From the NCBI GenBank assembly GCA_964434425.1, contig CAYSVH010000015.1, forward strand, positions 10,720 through 74,719: 64,000 nt of DNA, written 5' to 3'. Numbering within the stretch: the stretch's first letter is position 1; each line of letters opens with the position of its first letter. The position numbers and the translations under genes are program-made. Below, one piece after another: positions 50,219 through 58,265 of this stretch. A model generated the notes under the pieces. The model saw nothing but the letters and a program-made list of their open reading frames with translations, searched no databases and had not been told where the DNA came from. Source of the stretch: CALMEC01 sp964434425. GTDB taxonomy: Bacteria > Actinomycetota > Thermoleophilia > Miltoncostaeales > Miltoncostaeaceae.

Positions 50219-51318
50219 GGCTTTCGGAAAGGGGTCCGCAGACGGTTGATGCGGTGTCGGGCGAGGGCGGCGCGGATCGCCCAGGACAGGGCACGCTGGT
50301 CGGAGGCGCGGGCGAGTGCGTCGAGCTGGATCCAGAATCGTCCGCGGCCCGCCGGTCGCACGCGTGCGACCCGCCGTGCCCGTGGTGTGGGAAGGCTGGG
50401 GAAGGCGCCGTCGAGGCCCGCCAGCCGAACGGCGACGCCGGTGCGGACGCATTTCTCGCAGACGCCACAGTTGTATTCGTTGTTGCGGTGTTCCCAGCAG
50501 ACCTGAAGGTGGAGGCGTCCCGCGGGGTGTCCGGCGGCGGTGCGCAGCTTGTCCATACGTGTGGCATCCGCCCCGTCGTGGATGATCTCGACCCGCTCGG
50601 TGCTCCACAGCGGGTCGATCAGCGGATGGGAGCCCAGGGGGACGAGGTCGGCGTACGTGTCGGTGGCGGGGATCAGGATGCGCGAGAAGTGCGGTGCCAG
50701 GAGCAATCCGATGGCCGCGAGGGCCGACCCGTGGTACGCGTCCCAGGTCACGCCGTGGACGTCTCCCACGTCCCTGAGGTCCGTCGTGATCTCCAGAAGC
50801 GGCAGACCGAGCAGCCGAGCGGCGTCGCGCAGGCGCTCCTCGAGCATGGCGTTCAGCGGGCTGCCGTCCGGGGGCGTTCCGAAGCCGCGCACGTGGATCA
50901 GTGCGTCCAGTCGATCACGGTTGGTGATCGCCGAGTGAAGCGAGTCGGCTCCGGCGGTGAAGAAGCACGCGGTTCCGCGACCGTCCTCACCGTGCTCGAC
51001 GGTCTGGCGCTCGGGTGCCTCGATCGCGGCCATCCTGAGCTGGCCGTCCTCCCCGCGCAGGTGACGGTCCCAGGACATGAGGATGCGCTGGAACTGCTCC
51101 GCTCCTGCGAGCAATCGGGGAGAGATGCTCTCGCTGGCGCACAGCGCCTCGCCGCGCTGCATCGCCGGAAGCAGGGCGGCGGGGACGACCGGGTCGACGG
51201 TGGTGTCGAGGGCGAGCCCGTCGGGGGCCGTCACCGATATCCGGATCGGCTCGGCGCCGTCCGGGGTGATGACGATGGTCACGCCGTCATCCGTCTTCCG
51301 GGGCGCCTCGATCAGCAT
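50215..51318 (-). CDS. PP-loop ATPase-like protein with C-terminal four-cysteine motif
   Basis: 367 residues, starting at an ATG that overlaps the preceding stop (an ATG at 51331-51333 five codons upstream is the alternative). The PP-loop is CFFTAGADSLHSA (Ser126 of TAGADS), an SGGxDS variant of adenylate-forming ATPases (HUP fold). Four cysteines at 274, 284, 287 and 290 (C-x9-C-x2-C-x2-C, in YNCGVCEKCVRT) look like a zinc or Fe-S site, as in QueC. The substrate should be activated as an acyl-adenylate, but which one is unknown. The operon gives a beta-lactamase fold on one side and a dioxygenase on the other. Confidence 0.72.
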   Translation of the reverse strand: MLIEAPRKTDDGVTIVITPDGAEPIRISVTAPDGLALDTTVDPVVPAALLPAMQRGEALCASESISPRLLAGAEQFQRILMSWDRHLRGEDGQLRMAAIEAPERQTVEHGEDGRGTACFFTAGADSLHSAITNRDRLDALIHVRGFGTPPDGSPLNAMLEERLRDAARLLGLPLLEITTDLRDVGDVHGVTWDAYHGSALAAIGLLLAPHFSRILIPATDTYADLVPLGSHPLIDPLWSTERVEIIHDGADATRMDKLRTAAGHPAGRLHLQVCWEHRNNEYNCGVCEKCVRTGVAVRLAGLDGAFPSLPTPRARRVARVRPAGRGRFWIQLDALARASDQRALSWAIRAALARHRINRLRTPFRKP

Positions 51319-52088
51319 CAGGTCCCCGTCCATGCCGTGAAGGCACGGAGTGCGCACTGGCCGATCTCCGCCGCGGTGGCCGCCGGGTCGTCCTGCCCGT
51401 CGGTGAGGAAGCAGACGGTCAGCGGTCCGGCGTCGGTGTGGATTACCCCCACGTCGTTGACGACTCCGTTCAGTGATCCGGTCTTGTGGGCGGCGATGAC
51501 CCCCTCGGGGAGGCACAGCTTGATCCGTGTGTGGTTGACGTTTGCGCGGAGTGCCGTGCGGATCGGGTGCAGGTGCTCCTCGCGGTGGATCGCCGCGAGC
51601 AGGTCGGCGCACTCGTCTGTCGTCGTGACATTGGCACGGCCCCGGGCATTCAGCACGTCGTCGCCGAAGCCCACCGCGAGATGGGTGGAGGTGAGTCCGC
51701 GTGCTCGCAGGGTCGTTTCGACACGATCGACTCCGATATGGCGCACCAGGTGCTCGGCACTGCGGTTGTCGCTCGTGGCGAGCATGACCCCGATGAGTTC
51801 GACCAGCGTCAGCTCGTGATCCTGGGAGAGCGTGTCCAGGACGGACGGCCACCGGCTGGCGGGTAGGTCACCGACGCGGACGGGGACCGTGAGCGCTTTC
51901 GGTTCCTGTTGCAGGACGGCGATGGCCAGTGCCAGTTTGAGCACGCTGGCACCGGGTCGCGGCACGTCTCCGCCCACCGACACGCGTGTGGTGCCGCCCG
52001 CGATGGTGACGCTGCGACCGGGTCCATCGGCGAACGTGGTGGCCGCCCGCCTCCAGGCGGCGGCCAGCGTATCGGATGCCGGGGACAT
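51318..52088 (-). CDS. Class A beta-lactamase-like serine hydrolase without signal peptide
   Basis: 256 residues from the ATG at 52086-52088. All three active-site elements are present: Ser48-Val-Leu-Lys51, Ser106-Asp-Asn108 and Lys202-Thr-Gly204, with VTTTDECADLLAAI after them like the class A omega region. Unlike true beta-lactamases there is no hydrophobic signal sequence or lipobox, so it should stay in the cytoplasm. Its stop overlaps the start of the PP-loop gene. A biosynthetic acyl-transfer or hydrolase step is more likely than resistance, but this is inference. Confidence 0.78.
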   Translation of the reverse strand: MSPASDTLAAAWRRAATTFADGPGRSVTIAGGTTRVSVGGDVPRPGASVLKLALAIAVLQQEPKALTVPVRVGDLPASRWPSVLDTLSQDHELTLVELIGVMLATSDNRSAEHLVRHIGVDRVETTLRARGLTSTHLAVGFGDDVLNARGRANVTTTDECADLLAAIHREEHLHPIRTALRANVNHTRIKLCLPEGVIAAHKTGSLNGVVNDVGVIHTDAGPLTVCFLTDGQDDPAATAAEIGQCALRAFTAWTGT

Positions 52089-52323
52089 TGTCGGCAATGT
52101 ACCGTCTCGGCGGCGGGGCAGGGGCCTCGTGCCGCGGTGCGGAGTCCGGCCGTCCGTCGTGCGCCGGTCCGTGTTCCGCCGGCCATCTGTCGGCACGGTG
52201 GCGATGCGACTCGGGTGCGGGATCGTCACACTCCCGAGGAGCCCCACCCTCGGCGCTCGCGTCTGATCGACGAGTCTGCGAGCCGGCCTCGTGAGCGGGG
52301 ATGCATGCGGTAAAGTCGCCGCG

Positions 52324-53418
52324 ATGGACTACTTCTCCGACCCGAAGTTCGTCGCCGTCTTCGGAGTCGTGCTCGCGGCGCGCTTCTTCGTGCCGTTTAC
52401 GATCTTTCGCTGGCCGCTGCCCGGGATCCTCGCGTGTCTCATCATCGACGCGGTCGATCAGACCGTTCTCCAGTCGTTCGGGTACGACCCGCCCTTCTAT
52501 CAGGGCTACGACAAGGCGATGGACGTGTTCTATCTCGGCATCGCGTACATCGCGACGCTGCGCAACTGGGTGAGCATCCCCGCTTTCAACGTGTCGCGGT
52601 TCCTGTTCTTCTACCGGCAGATCGGTGCCGCCGCATTCGAGCTGAGCGGGGCACGCTGGCTGCTGATGGTGTTCCCGAACACGTTCGAGTACTTCTTCAT
52701 CGCGGTCGAGGCCGTGCGCACCCGCTGGCGCACGACACGCCTGAAGCTGCTGGGCTGGGCCGTCGTGGCGGCGTGCATCTGGGTCTTCGTGAAGCTGCCC
52801 CAGGAGTGGTGGATCCACATCGCCCAGCTCGACTTCACCGAGGCACTCGACAACCATTCGTGGTTCGGGCCGGTGATCGTCGGCGGTCTCGCGGTACTTC
52901 TGCTGGTCTTCTGGTTCGTGCTGCGTCCCCGTATGCCGAAGCCGGACCACCCGAGGTTCCAGATCGCGGCACCGGCGCTGCCGGCCGAGCTCGACACGGC
53001 CAGGAAGCGCGGTGCGTACATGGTCGAACACGGGCGCGTGTGGTCGCAGGCGTCGCTTGAGAAGTCGTTCCTGATCGGCCTGCTGCTGGTCATGTACGCC
53101 ACCATCCTGCCGGGCATCGACGTGAGCACCGTGCGTCTGCTCCTCTGGGTCGGCGCGTTCGTCCTCATCAACGTCGCGGGAACGCTCGCACTGAATCGCC
53201 GGGGATTCAGCAGTGAGGCGTTGCTCACGACGTTCCTCCTGCGGTTTGCGTTCAACCTGGCGCTGCTCGGTGTCGTCGAACTCCTGCTCTACGACACCCT
53301 TGAGTTCGGGCATTCCGTGTTCTTCATCCTCGTGTTCAGCGTGCTCGTCACGGCCTACGACCGCTACCGGCCCATCTTCGAGTTTCGCCGCGCTCAGGCA
53401 CTCGGCACGGACGATTGA
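52324..53418 (+). CDS. Polytopic membrane protein of unknown function
   Basis: 364 residues from the ATG at 52324 (a GTG at 52291 is the alternative). About eight membrane segments are visible, among them FVAVFGVVLAARFFVPFTI, LLGWAVVAACIWVFVKLP, VIVGGLAVLLLVFWFVL, SFLIGLLLVMYATILPGI and FNLALLGVVELLLYDTL. Aromatic residues are frequent (QGYDKAMDVFYLGIAYIATLRNW). No known transporter motif is seen. It diverges from the beta-lactamase-like operon, with 235 bases between. Confidence 0.72.
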   Translation: MDYFSDPKFVAVFGVVLAARFFVPFTIFRWPLPGILACLIIDAVDQTVLQSFGYDPPFYQGYDKAMDVFYLGIAYIATLRNWVSIPAFNVSRFLFFYRQIGAAAFELSGARWLLMVFPNTFEYFFIAVEAVRTRWRTTRLKLLGWAVVAACIWVFVKLPQEWWIHIAQLDFTEALDNHSWFGPVIVGGLAVLLLVFWFVLRPRMPKPDHPRFQIAAPALPAELDTARKRGAYMVEHGRVWSQASLEKSFLIGLLLVMYATILPGIDVSTVRLLLWVGAFVLINVAGTLALNRRGFSSEALLTTFLLRFAFNLALLGVVELLLYDTLEFGHSVFFILVFSVLVTAYDRYRPIFEFRRAQALGTDD

Positions 53419-53696
53419 CCCACGCTCGAGCGGGAGCCGCGTTCCGACCCGCGCCGCGCCACGCATTGTGGTCAGAACATGGAGGACACGAGGACAGTGC
53501 TGTCCCGTCCCGGCGGTGACAGCCGGCGCGGGTGCATCGTCGTTCCGTGGGATCCGATCACACCGCAGGCGGGGGAGTTCGGCGCGGGCGCCGGCCGACG
53601 AGGGGATGAGGCACCCCGCCCGAGACCGGATCCGCAACCGCGGGACGTGATCCTCTGCGCGGCCGGCGTCGCCGAGGATCCCGTCCGCGGTGCGGA
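53419..53696. other. Convergent intergenic region
   Basis: About 280 bases between the membrane protein and the exported protein gene. An ATG frame from 53479 is open but overlaps the exported gene and looks non-coding. Confidence 0.4.
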
Positions 53697-54557
53697 CTAC
53701 CTGGCGATGAACTGCCGGGTCGTCGTCGTCTTGCGCTTGCCGGCGGTCACCACGACCTTCAGCGTGAGGCGCGTGCCGTCAAGGGCCTCGGGCACTCTGA
53801 GGCCGTAACAGCTCCACTTGGCGGCCGTGGACGGTGCCGCCAGGTATCCGTTGCCGGCCGTCGCCGTGATCCTCTTCGTTCCCTTGAACACCGCGCAGGT
53901 GTAGCGGTAGGCCCCCGCATTCGTCGTGACCCGCCCGAGGGCGTTCATCTGAGGGAGCTTGGGGAACTGGTAGATCGTCGTGACCCTGGCTGCGCGGAGC
54001 TGCACCGGGATGATGAAGGACTGCGGCTCGGTGTAGAACGGGAGCTCGTAGTTGTACCGGGTGTTCTTCGAGCCCGGCTGACCCGAGCTCAGTCCGCACG
54101 ACCACGGCACGCCCGACGGGACGATGTTCCAGTAGCTGATCTGGAAGAAGTACCTGCCCGCGATGAGGGCCTGTCCCGGAGTGGTGAAGTTGAACACGCT
54201 TCCGGGTGCGCTGAGATCCGGGTTGAAACCGGTCGAGCGCCCTCCCATGGTCTGGGAGGTGTTCTGCAGGCCCGTCAGGAACGTGTGGCCGTTCTCCACC
54301 TGGGGTCTGCGGGCGGACGTCCTCGAGAGGAGGAACCAGTTGGCCTGGGTCCCGGCCCCGCAGACGCCGGTGTTCGTGATCGTGAAGACCGGCCGGTTCT
54401 TCGCGAGCGACGCGGGTGCGGGCTGGCTGATCGATGCGGCCGTCGCATGTGGGCTGGCGACGAGCAGCGCCGCCGCGGGGAGGATGAACGCGGCGAGAAC
54501 CCCCGCGCTCGAACCACGACGAGATCGAGTTGCACTGGAGCTTTTCTGTACGTTCAT
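53697..54557 (-). CDS. Predicted exported beta-rich protein
   Basis: 286 residues from the ATG at 54555-54557. A long twin-Arg-free signal peptide (SSAGVLAAFILPAAALLVASPHATAA) precedes a mature region with FTITNTGVCGAGTQANWFLLSR, GRYFFQISYWN, and a C-terminal beta-sandwich-like stretch LTLKVVVTAGKRKTTTTRQFIAR. Four cysteines (GVCGAG, WSCGLS, RYTCAVF and KWSCYGL) could form two disulfides. No family recognised; similar short Ig-like tails are common in Solirubrobacter proteins, which I recall but cannot check. Confidence 0.68.
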   Translation of the reverse strand: MNVQKSSSATRSRRGSSAGVLAAFILPAAALLVASPHATAASISQPAPASLAKNRPVFTITNTGVCGAGTQANWFLLSRTSARRPQVENGHTFLTGLQNTSQTMGGRSTGFNPDLSAPGSVFNFTTPGQALIAGRYFFQISYWNIVPSGVPWSCGLSSGQPGSKNTRYNYELPFYTEPQSFIIPVQLRAARVTTIYQFPKLPQMNALGRVTTNAGAYRYTCAVFKGTKRITATAGNGYLAAPSTAAKWSCYGLRVPEALDGTRLTLKVVVTAGKRKTTTTRQFIAR

Positions 54558-54819
54558 GGTCGCGGATCGTACCGCACGGATGGCTCCCGGTAAAGGTGCG
54601 TTCGAGGTGCCCGGCGCGGTGTTCACCACTCCGGCGAGAAGACGATTCATCTGGACCGTGGCACCGTCCGGAAGCCGCTCGGTCGAAGCGGCCGATGTCC
54701 GCATCGTCGTCGCGGCGCGTGCCCGGACGGATGGGCACACTTGCCGTTGTCTGGTGGTGACAACTGCATCCGTCCATCACCTCGTTACCGACCGGACCGA
54801 CAATGAAGGAGCGGCACAC

Positions 54820-55263
54820 ATGGGGACAGTCACCGCCATCGCGGACGCCGCGATTCCCGCCACACCGGACCGTGTGCTGGCAGCGCTCGCGGACTATCAG
54901 GGTGTCCGACCGGCAATCCTGCCGGAGAACTACACCGACTATGCGGTCCAGACGGGCGGCATGGGGACCGGAACCGTGGTCACGTGGCGGCTGCACGCCA
55001 CGAAGAAGCGCGTCCGCCACGTGGTGGCGGAGATCACCGCTGACGGCGGCACCGTCACCGAGCGGGACCGGAACTCATCCCTGGTCACCGTCTTCCGGGT
55101 GGCCGGGGACGGGGACGCCAGCACGGTCACCGCGACCACCACGTGGAACGGCGCGGGCGGGATCGGAGGCTTCTTCGAGCGCACGTTCGCACCGAAGGGC
55201 CTCGCGCGCATCCATGGCGAGCTGCTCGCCAATCTGGCCGCCCGACTGGCGGCGACGGACTGA
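54820..55263 (+). CDS. SRPBCC domain protein (polyketide cyclase/dehydrase-like)
   Basis: 147 residues from the ATG at 54820, with AAGGAG 9 bases upstream. The fold is given by VTAIADAAIPATPDRVLAALADYQGVRPAILPENYTDYAVQTGG and the beta strands TVVTWRLHATKKRVRHVVAEITADGGTVTERD. A C-terminal helix (ERTFAPKGLARIHGELLANLAARL) closes the pocket. It should bind a hydrophobic ligand; no partner gene helps. It diverges from the exported-protein gene and ends 51 bases before a tRNA. Confidence 0.82.
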   Translation: MGTVTAIADAAIPATPDRVLAALADYQGVRPAILPENYTDYAVQTGGMGTGTVVTWRLHATKKRVRHVVAEITADGGTVTERDRNSSLVTVFRVAGDGDASTVTATTTWNGAGGIGGFFERTFAPKGLARIHGELLANLAARLAATD

Positions 55264-55314
55264 GGATCGGGGTGGGACCGCTCCCGGAGAGACCACCGTC
55301 GCGCGGATATCAGG

Positions 55315-55387
55315 TACCCCCAACGGGATTCGAACCCGTGCCGCCGGCGTGAAAGGCCGGTGTCCTAGGCCGCTAGACGATGGGGGC
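55315..55387 (-). tRNA. tRNA-Glu (TTC)
   Basis: Cloverleaf on the minus strand: acceptor GCCCCCA with TGGGGGT (G-T pair at the first position), D arm CGTCTAGCGGCCTAGGACA, anticodon stem CCGGC/GCCGG with loop CTTTCAC giving TTC, and T arm with GGTTCGAATCC. The discriminator is A. CCA is not encoded. It lies 24 bases from the acylphosphatase stop. Confidence 0.97.
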
Positions 55388-55411
55388 GCGGCAGCCGCTG
55401 ATGATAGACGC

Positions 55412-55693
55412 TCACGCGTCGCGGCGGACGGCGAAGGTTACCGCCCCCTCTGAGCCGGCGTCGACAACGGTGACGTCCGTGACCGACGCCGCCGGCGGAC
55501 CCACGCGACAGTGGTCGATCAGTGCCTCCACAGCCGTCGCATCACCCTCGGCGTGCGCCTCCACGCGTCCGTCGTCCAGGTTGCGGACCCAGCCGAGAAC
55601 ACCCAGGCGCTCGGCCGCCTGCATGGCCGACTCGCGGAATCCGACGCCCTGGACCCGGCCGGTGACGAGGATGCGCCGGGTGATCCGGGTCAC
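55412..55693 (-). CDS. acyP: Acylphosphatase
   Basis: 93 residues. The phosphate loop GRVQGVGFR with catalytic Arg20 and the RNLDDGRVE stretch with Asn38 are both complete. It hydrolyses carboxyl-phosphate bonds. The ATG overlaps the stop of the aminotransferase gene, so the two are translationally coupled although their chemistry is unrelated. Confidence 0.94.
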   Translation of the reverse strand: MTRITRRILVTGRVQGVGFRESAMQAAERLGVLGWVRNLDDGRVEAHAEGDATAVEALIDHCRVGPPAASVTDVTVVDAGSEGAVTFAVRRDA

Positions 55694-56496
55694 GCGGACA
55701 TCGTGACCGGTGCGACCTGGCTTCGGATGTGGGCGTTCACCGTCGCGGCCATCTCCTGGACGGCGGGCGCGCCGATGTCGAACGTGGCGATCCCCTGGAC
55801 GGTGTGGACCGGGACGAACTCCTGGTAGCTCGACATGAGGAACGCTCCGTCGACCGACGCCAGGTCGTCGATCACCATCTCCTTCGTCGCGCTCGGGACG
55901 GCCTCCATCGCCAGGCGCCGGGTGATCGAATCGAGCACACCGGTCTCGAGCGGTGGGAAGAACAACGTGCCACCCTCCAGCCAGCCGAACGCGGTGGTCG
56001 GCCCCTCGAGGATCACGCGGTCGTCGATGCGGAAGCAGAGCGCATCGTCGGCGCCGGCCTCCTTGGCCATCCGAATGGCGCGCATGTTCGGCGCATAGGA
56101 CAGCGTCTTCACGCCGACGAGAAGCGGGGTCACGCGGTTCGGCACCGGGTGGAGCGACTGGCCGTCGGGGTAGACGGCGAACGGCTCCTCACGCCAGATG
56201 ACGTGACCTCCCCGCGTCAGGATCAGACGCACGCCGCACGTCGGGTTCGTGGTGGCGTCGGCGAAGACCGCCATCTCGCGTCGGAGCCGGTCCACGTCCA
56301 CCGGGATGGACGCGCCGTCACCCGACTTCGTGAGCCGTGCCAGGTGAAGCTCGGGAGTGCGGGGAACCCGGTCGTAGAAGCGAAGGCCCTCGAACACCCC
56401 GTCACCCCGGACGAGTCCGTCGTCGAGGGGAACCGGAACGCCCTCTCCATCGCAGAGGAGGGTTCCGTTGAGCATCACGGCGAGTGGTTCGGTCAT
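55690..56496 (-). CDS. PLP-dependent aminotransferase class IV (IlvE/PabC-like)
   Basis: 268 residues from the ATG at 56494-56496. VPLDDGLVRGDGVFEGLRFYDRVP is the N-terminal signature, Lys130 in VGVKTLSYAPNMRA the Schiff-base residue, and ILEGPTTAFGWLEG the PLP-binding Glu region. Size fits branched-chain aminotransferase, D-amino-acid transaminase or aminodeoxychorismate lyase; the sequence alone does not decide. No pabA or pabB is nearby. Confidence 0.9.
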   Translation of the reverse strand: MTEPLAVMLNGTLLCDGEGVPVPLDDGLVRGDGVFEGLRFYDRVPRTPELHLARLTKSGDGASIPVDVDRLRREMAVFADATTNPTCGVRLILTRGGHVIWREEPFAVYPDGQSLHPVPNRVTPLLVGVKTLSYAPNMRAIRMAKEAGADDALCFRIDDRVILEGPTTAFGWLEGGTLFFPPLETGVLDSITRRLAMEAVPSATKEMVIDDLASVDGAFLMSSYQEFVPVHTVQGIATFDIGAPAVQEMAATVNAHIRSQVAPVTMSA

Positions 56497-56548
56497 GCGG
56501 CACACGGTATCAGCGAAAGACCTGCACGCATACGGCTCCCACCGTCTG

Positions 56549-56911
56549 TCAGCGCGGTCCGTCCGAGGCCGCCCGGTTCCGCTCGAGCGTCGCGGAGATC
56601 CAGAAGGCCAGTGCCGCGTCCTCCGCGATCCCATCGGGGCTCACCCGGATCCAGCTCGGCCCCATGAGCCGTCCCTGGCCCATGACCGCGGGGGTGGCTC
56701 CGGGGCGCTTCAGCAGGTCCCGCGTCCGGGAGGGGTCGACACGTGCCAGCAGATCACCGGCTCGTCCGGCGCAGACCAGCATCGAGTCGTCGACCATGAT
56801 CGCGAGCTCACCGAACATGGTGACCTCGCGTACGTCGGTCCCGTCCGGCAGCAGGAGCCGGATCCGCTGGACGAGGCGGACCTGGGGATCGTCGGACGGC
56901 GGTTCGCTCAT
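56549..56911 (-). CDS. TfoX N-terminal domain protein
   Basis: 120 residues. TFGELAIMVDDSMLVCAGRAGDLLARVDPSRTRDLLKRPGATPAVMGQGRLMGPSWIRV-type sequence (VTMFGELAIM onward) matches TfoX/Sxy N-terminal domains. In gammaproteobacteria TfoX controls competence, but stand-alone N-domains in actinobacteria are of unknown use. It lies 52 bases upstream of the aminotransferase start, so it may be first in that operon. Confidence 0.85.
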   Translation of the reverse strand: MSEPPSDDPQVRLVQRIRLLLPDGTDVREVTMFGELAIMVDDSMLVCAGRAGDLLARVDPSRTRDLLKRPGATPAVMGQGRLMGPSWIRVSPDGIAEDAALAFWISATLERNRAASDGPR

Positions 56912-57245
56912 GCCTCACAGCGTACGGTCGAGGGAGGCGCCCTGCTCTCCCTCGTCATCACCCACCCCGGCTCCGAACTCCGCGACACGATCCTCACGAA
57001 CGGGATGGTCGACGGGATGGAGGCGAGCCATGCCCGGATGGAGTCGCCCGTCCTGGTGTGACGCCGTCCGGAAACCGGCGTGGGTGTTTCCGCAGACGGG
57101 GCCGACCGCGGATCCGCTCACGCTGATCCCCGGTCAGCCCTGGGAGGAGGTCCGGCGAGACGGAGTGATTCCACGGAGATCGCGGCGAGACGCGTGGCCC
57201 CGGTGACGCGCGCCTCACCTCCACGCGTCCGTGGAATGAACGACG
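56912..57245. other. Intergenic region with large palindrome
   Basis: About 330 bases without a gene, except for the palindrome at 57168-57237 described separately. It would hold the TfoX promoter. Confidence 0.45.
57168..57237. repeat. Bulged inverted repeat with ATTCCACGGA ends, copy 2
   Basis: ATTCCACGGA (57168-57177) pairs with TCCGTGGAAT (57228-57237); inside, ACGCGTGG (57190-57197) pairs with CCACGCGT (57221-57228). A 12-base bulge separates the two on the left side. GTGATTCCACG at 57165-57175 recurs at 25353-25363. It ends eight bases before the stop of the next minus-strand gene, so it may also serve as its terminator. Confidence 0.6.
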
Positions 57246-57707
57246 CTAGGGCCGGGAGGCGTACTGAGAACCGGGCTCGGCCGAACCCTGGGCCACGCCG
57301 TTCGGCGAGACGCCCGCCGCGTCGGCGGGAGGCGGTGCGGCGTCCTCCGAGCGGCCCTTCAGGAACTTGAGGGCGACGAACGTGGCGGCTCCGACGAGCC
57401 CCACCCACAGGATGACGCGCCGGAAGCGGCGCTTCTTGGGTGCACGGGCCTGGTCGACGGTTTCGGCCGCGTTGCGCACGAGTTGGCCGAGGTCCTCCTG
57501 GAAGCGGCGGTCGCGGGCGAGCCGGCTGCCGAGCTTCTGGGCGGAGTCACGACGCGCCTCGTCGTAGAGCTCACGGGCCTGGATGGCGGTTGCCGTCAGA
57601 GCGCGGCGCACGTCCGGATCCTTCAGGGCACGCTGTGCAGCCGGGGCGAACGCCCTGCCGAGCTCGAGCGCCTGCTCGACGGTCGTGGCGAGCGGTGACG
57701 GTTTCAT
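57246..57707 (-). CDS. Small membrane-anchored protein, predicted sigma-factor regulon member
   Basis: 153 residues from the ATG at 57705-57707, with GGAGG six bases upstream. The N-terminal 95 residues are helical (ATTVEQALELGRAFAPAAQRALKDPDVRRALTATAIQARELYDEARRDSAQKLG). A membrane helix follows at about 102-120 (VILWVGLVGAATFVALKFLKG), then a disordered Pro/Ser tail. No family recognised. A GTTT-N16-GGGTA promoter lies upstream (57737-57761), placing it under a SigB/F-like stress sigma factor; it may be a stress-envelope protein. Confidence 0.7.
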   Translation of the reverse strand: MKPSPLATTVEQALELGRAFAPAAQRALKDPDVRRALTATAIQARELYDEARRDSAQKLGSRLARDRRFQEDLGQLVRNAAETVDQARAPKKRRFRRVILWVGLVGAATFVALKFLKGRSEDAAPPPADAAGVSPNGVAQGSAEPGSQYASRP

Positions 57708-57736
57708 GTGCATCCTCCGATCTCTGGCCGAGGATG

Positions 57737-57761
57737 TACCCGATGGACCGTGCGGTGAAAC
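57737..57761 (-). promoter_or_regulatory. SigB/SigF-type promoter upstream of the small membrane protein gene
   Basis: On the minus strand GTTT (complement of 57758-57761), 16 bases, then GGGTA (complement of 57737-57741). This fits the GTTT-N(13-17)-GGGTAT consensus for alternative stress sigma factors. The ATG is 30 bases downstream. Confidence 0.65.
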
Positions 57762-57905
57762 GCGCGCGCTCTGCGGGCTCCCGAGCCGGTTGTGCGCGAC
57801 GTCCGGCGATGGGGCATGCCGGGCGCGCGCCTGGTGACACGATGCCACAATTTCCCGTGCGCATCGCATGCGCGAGGTCCCATGCTCCTCCGGATTCGGC
57901 GCGGG

Positions 57906-58265
57906 TCACGGCCCCGGCGCCATGCCCGGCGGGGGTGGGCCCACCGTAGAACCGCGTGTTCCTGGGTCGTCGTCGCCCACCCGGTCGCGACGTTGGACGA
58001 CGGTCACGACGGTGAGGGGATCCCCGGGGCCGCTCACCGGTGTCGTCGCGGGGGCCACGTGGACCTCGATCCCCCCGGGCAGGGCGGCGGTCTGCGCGCT
58101 GAGGACGTCGCCGTCCGTGGGGGCGAGGATGGTGCCGACGACGGCGATGCAATCGCGGATGCGTTCGACCGACAGGTCGGCCTGCGCGCCCATCGCCGCC
58201 ACCACGCGGGGGAGCACGGCCTGCGCGACCGACGCGGATGCCATCTCGAACCTCATGCGGATCAT
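57906..58265 (-). CDS. Degenerate RsbW-like (GHKL) companion protein
   Basis: 119 residues, starting with an ATG that overlaps the stop of the RsbW gene. Its first half, FEMASASVAQAVLPRVVAAMGAQADLSVERIRDCIAVVGTILA, aligns in pattern with the N-terminal helix and N-box of the neighbouring anti-sigma factor. However, the E-x3-N of the N-box is missing and no G1 (D-x-G-x-G) or G2 box follows. The tail is Pro/Gly-rich (GSTVGPPPPGMAPGP). It is thus unlikely to bind ATP. It may be a partner or a decoy for the sigma factor. Confidence 0.6.
   Translation of the reverse strand: MIRMRFEMASASVAQAVLPRVVAAMGAQADLSVERIRDCIAVVGTILAPTDGDVLSAQTAALPGGIEVHVAPATTPVSGPGDPLTVVTVVQRRDRVGDDDPGTRGSTVGPPPPGMAPGP

Noticed and set aside
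51318..52088. Interpretation of the beta-lactamase-like gene as antibiotic resistance
   Set aside because: No export signal, and it is tightly coupled to two enzyme genes, so a resistance role is not supported by the sequence.
53479..53808. Open frame between the membrane protein and exported protein genes
   Set aside because: It overlaps the exported-protein coding region, is Pro/Arg/Gly-rich and lacks a ribosome binding site.
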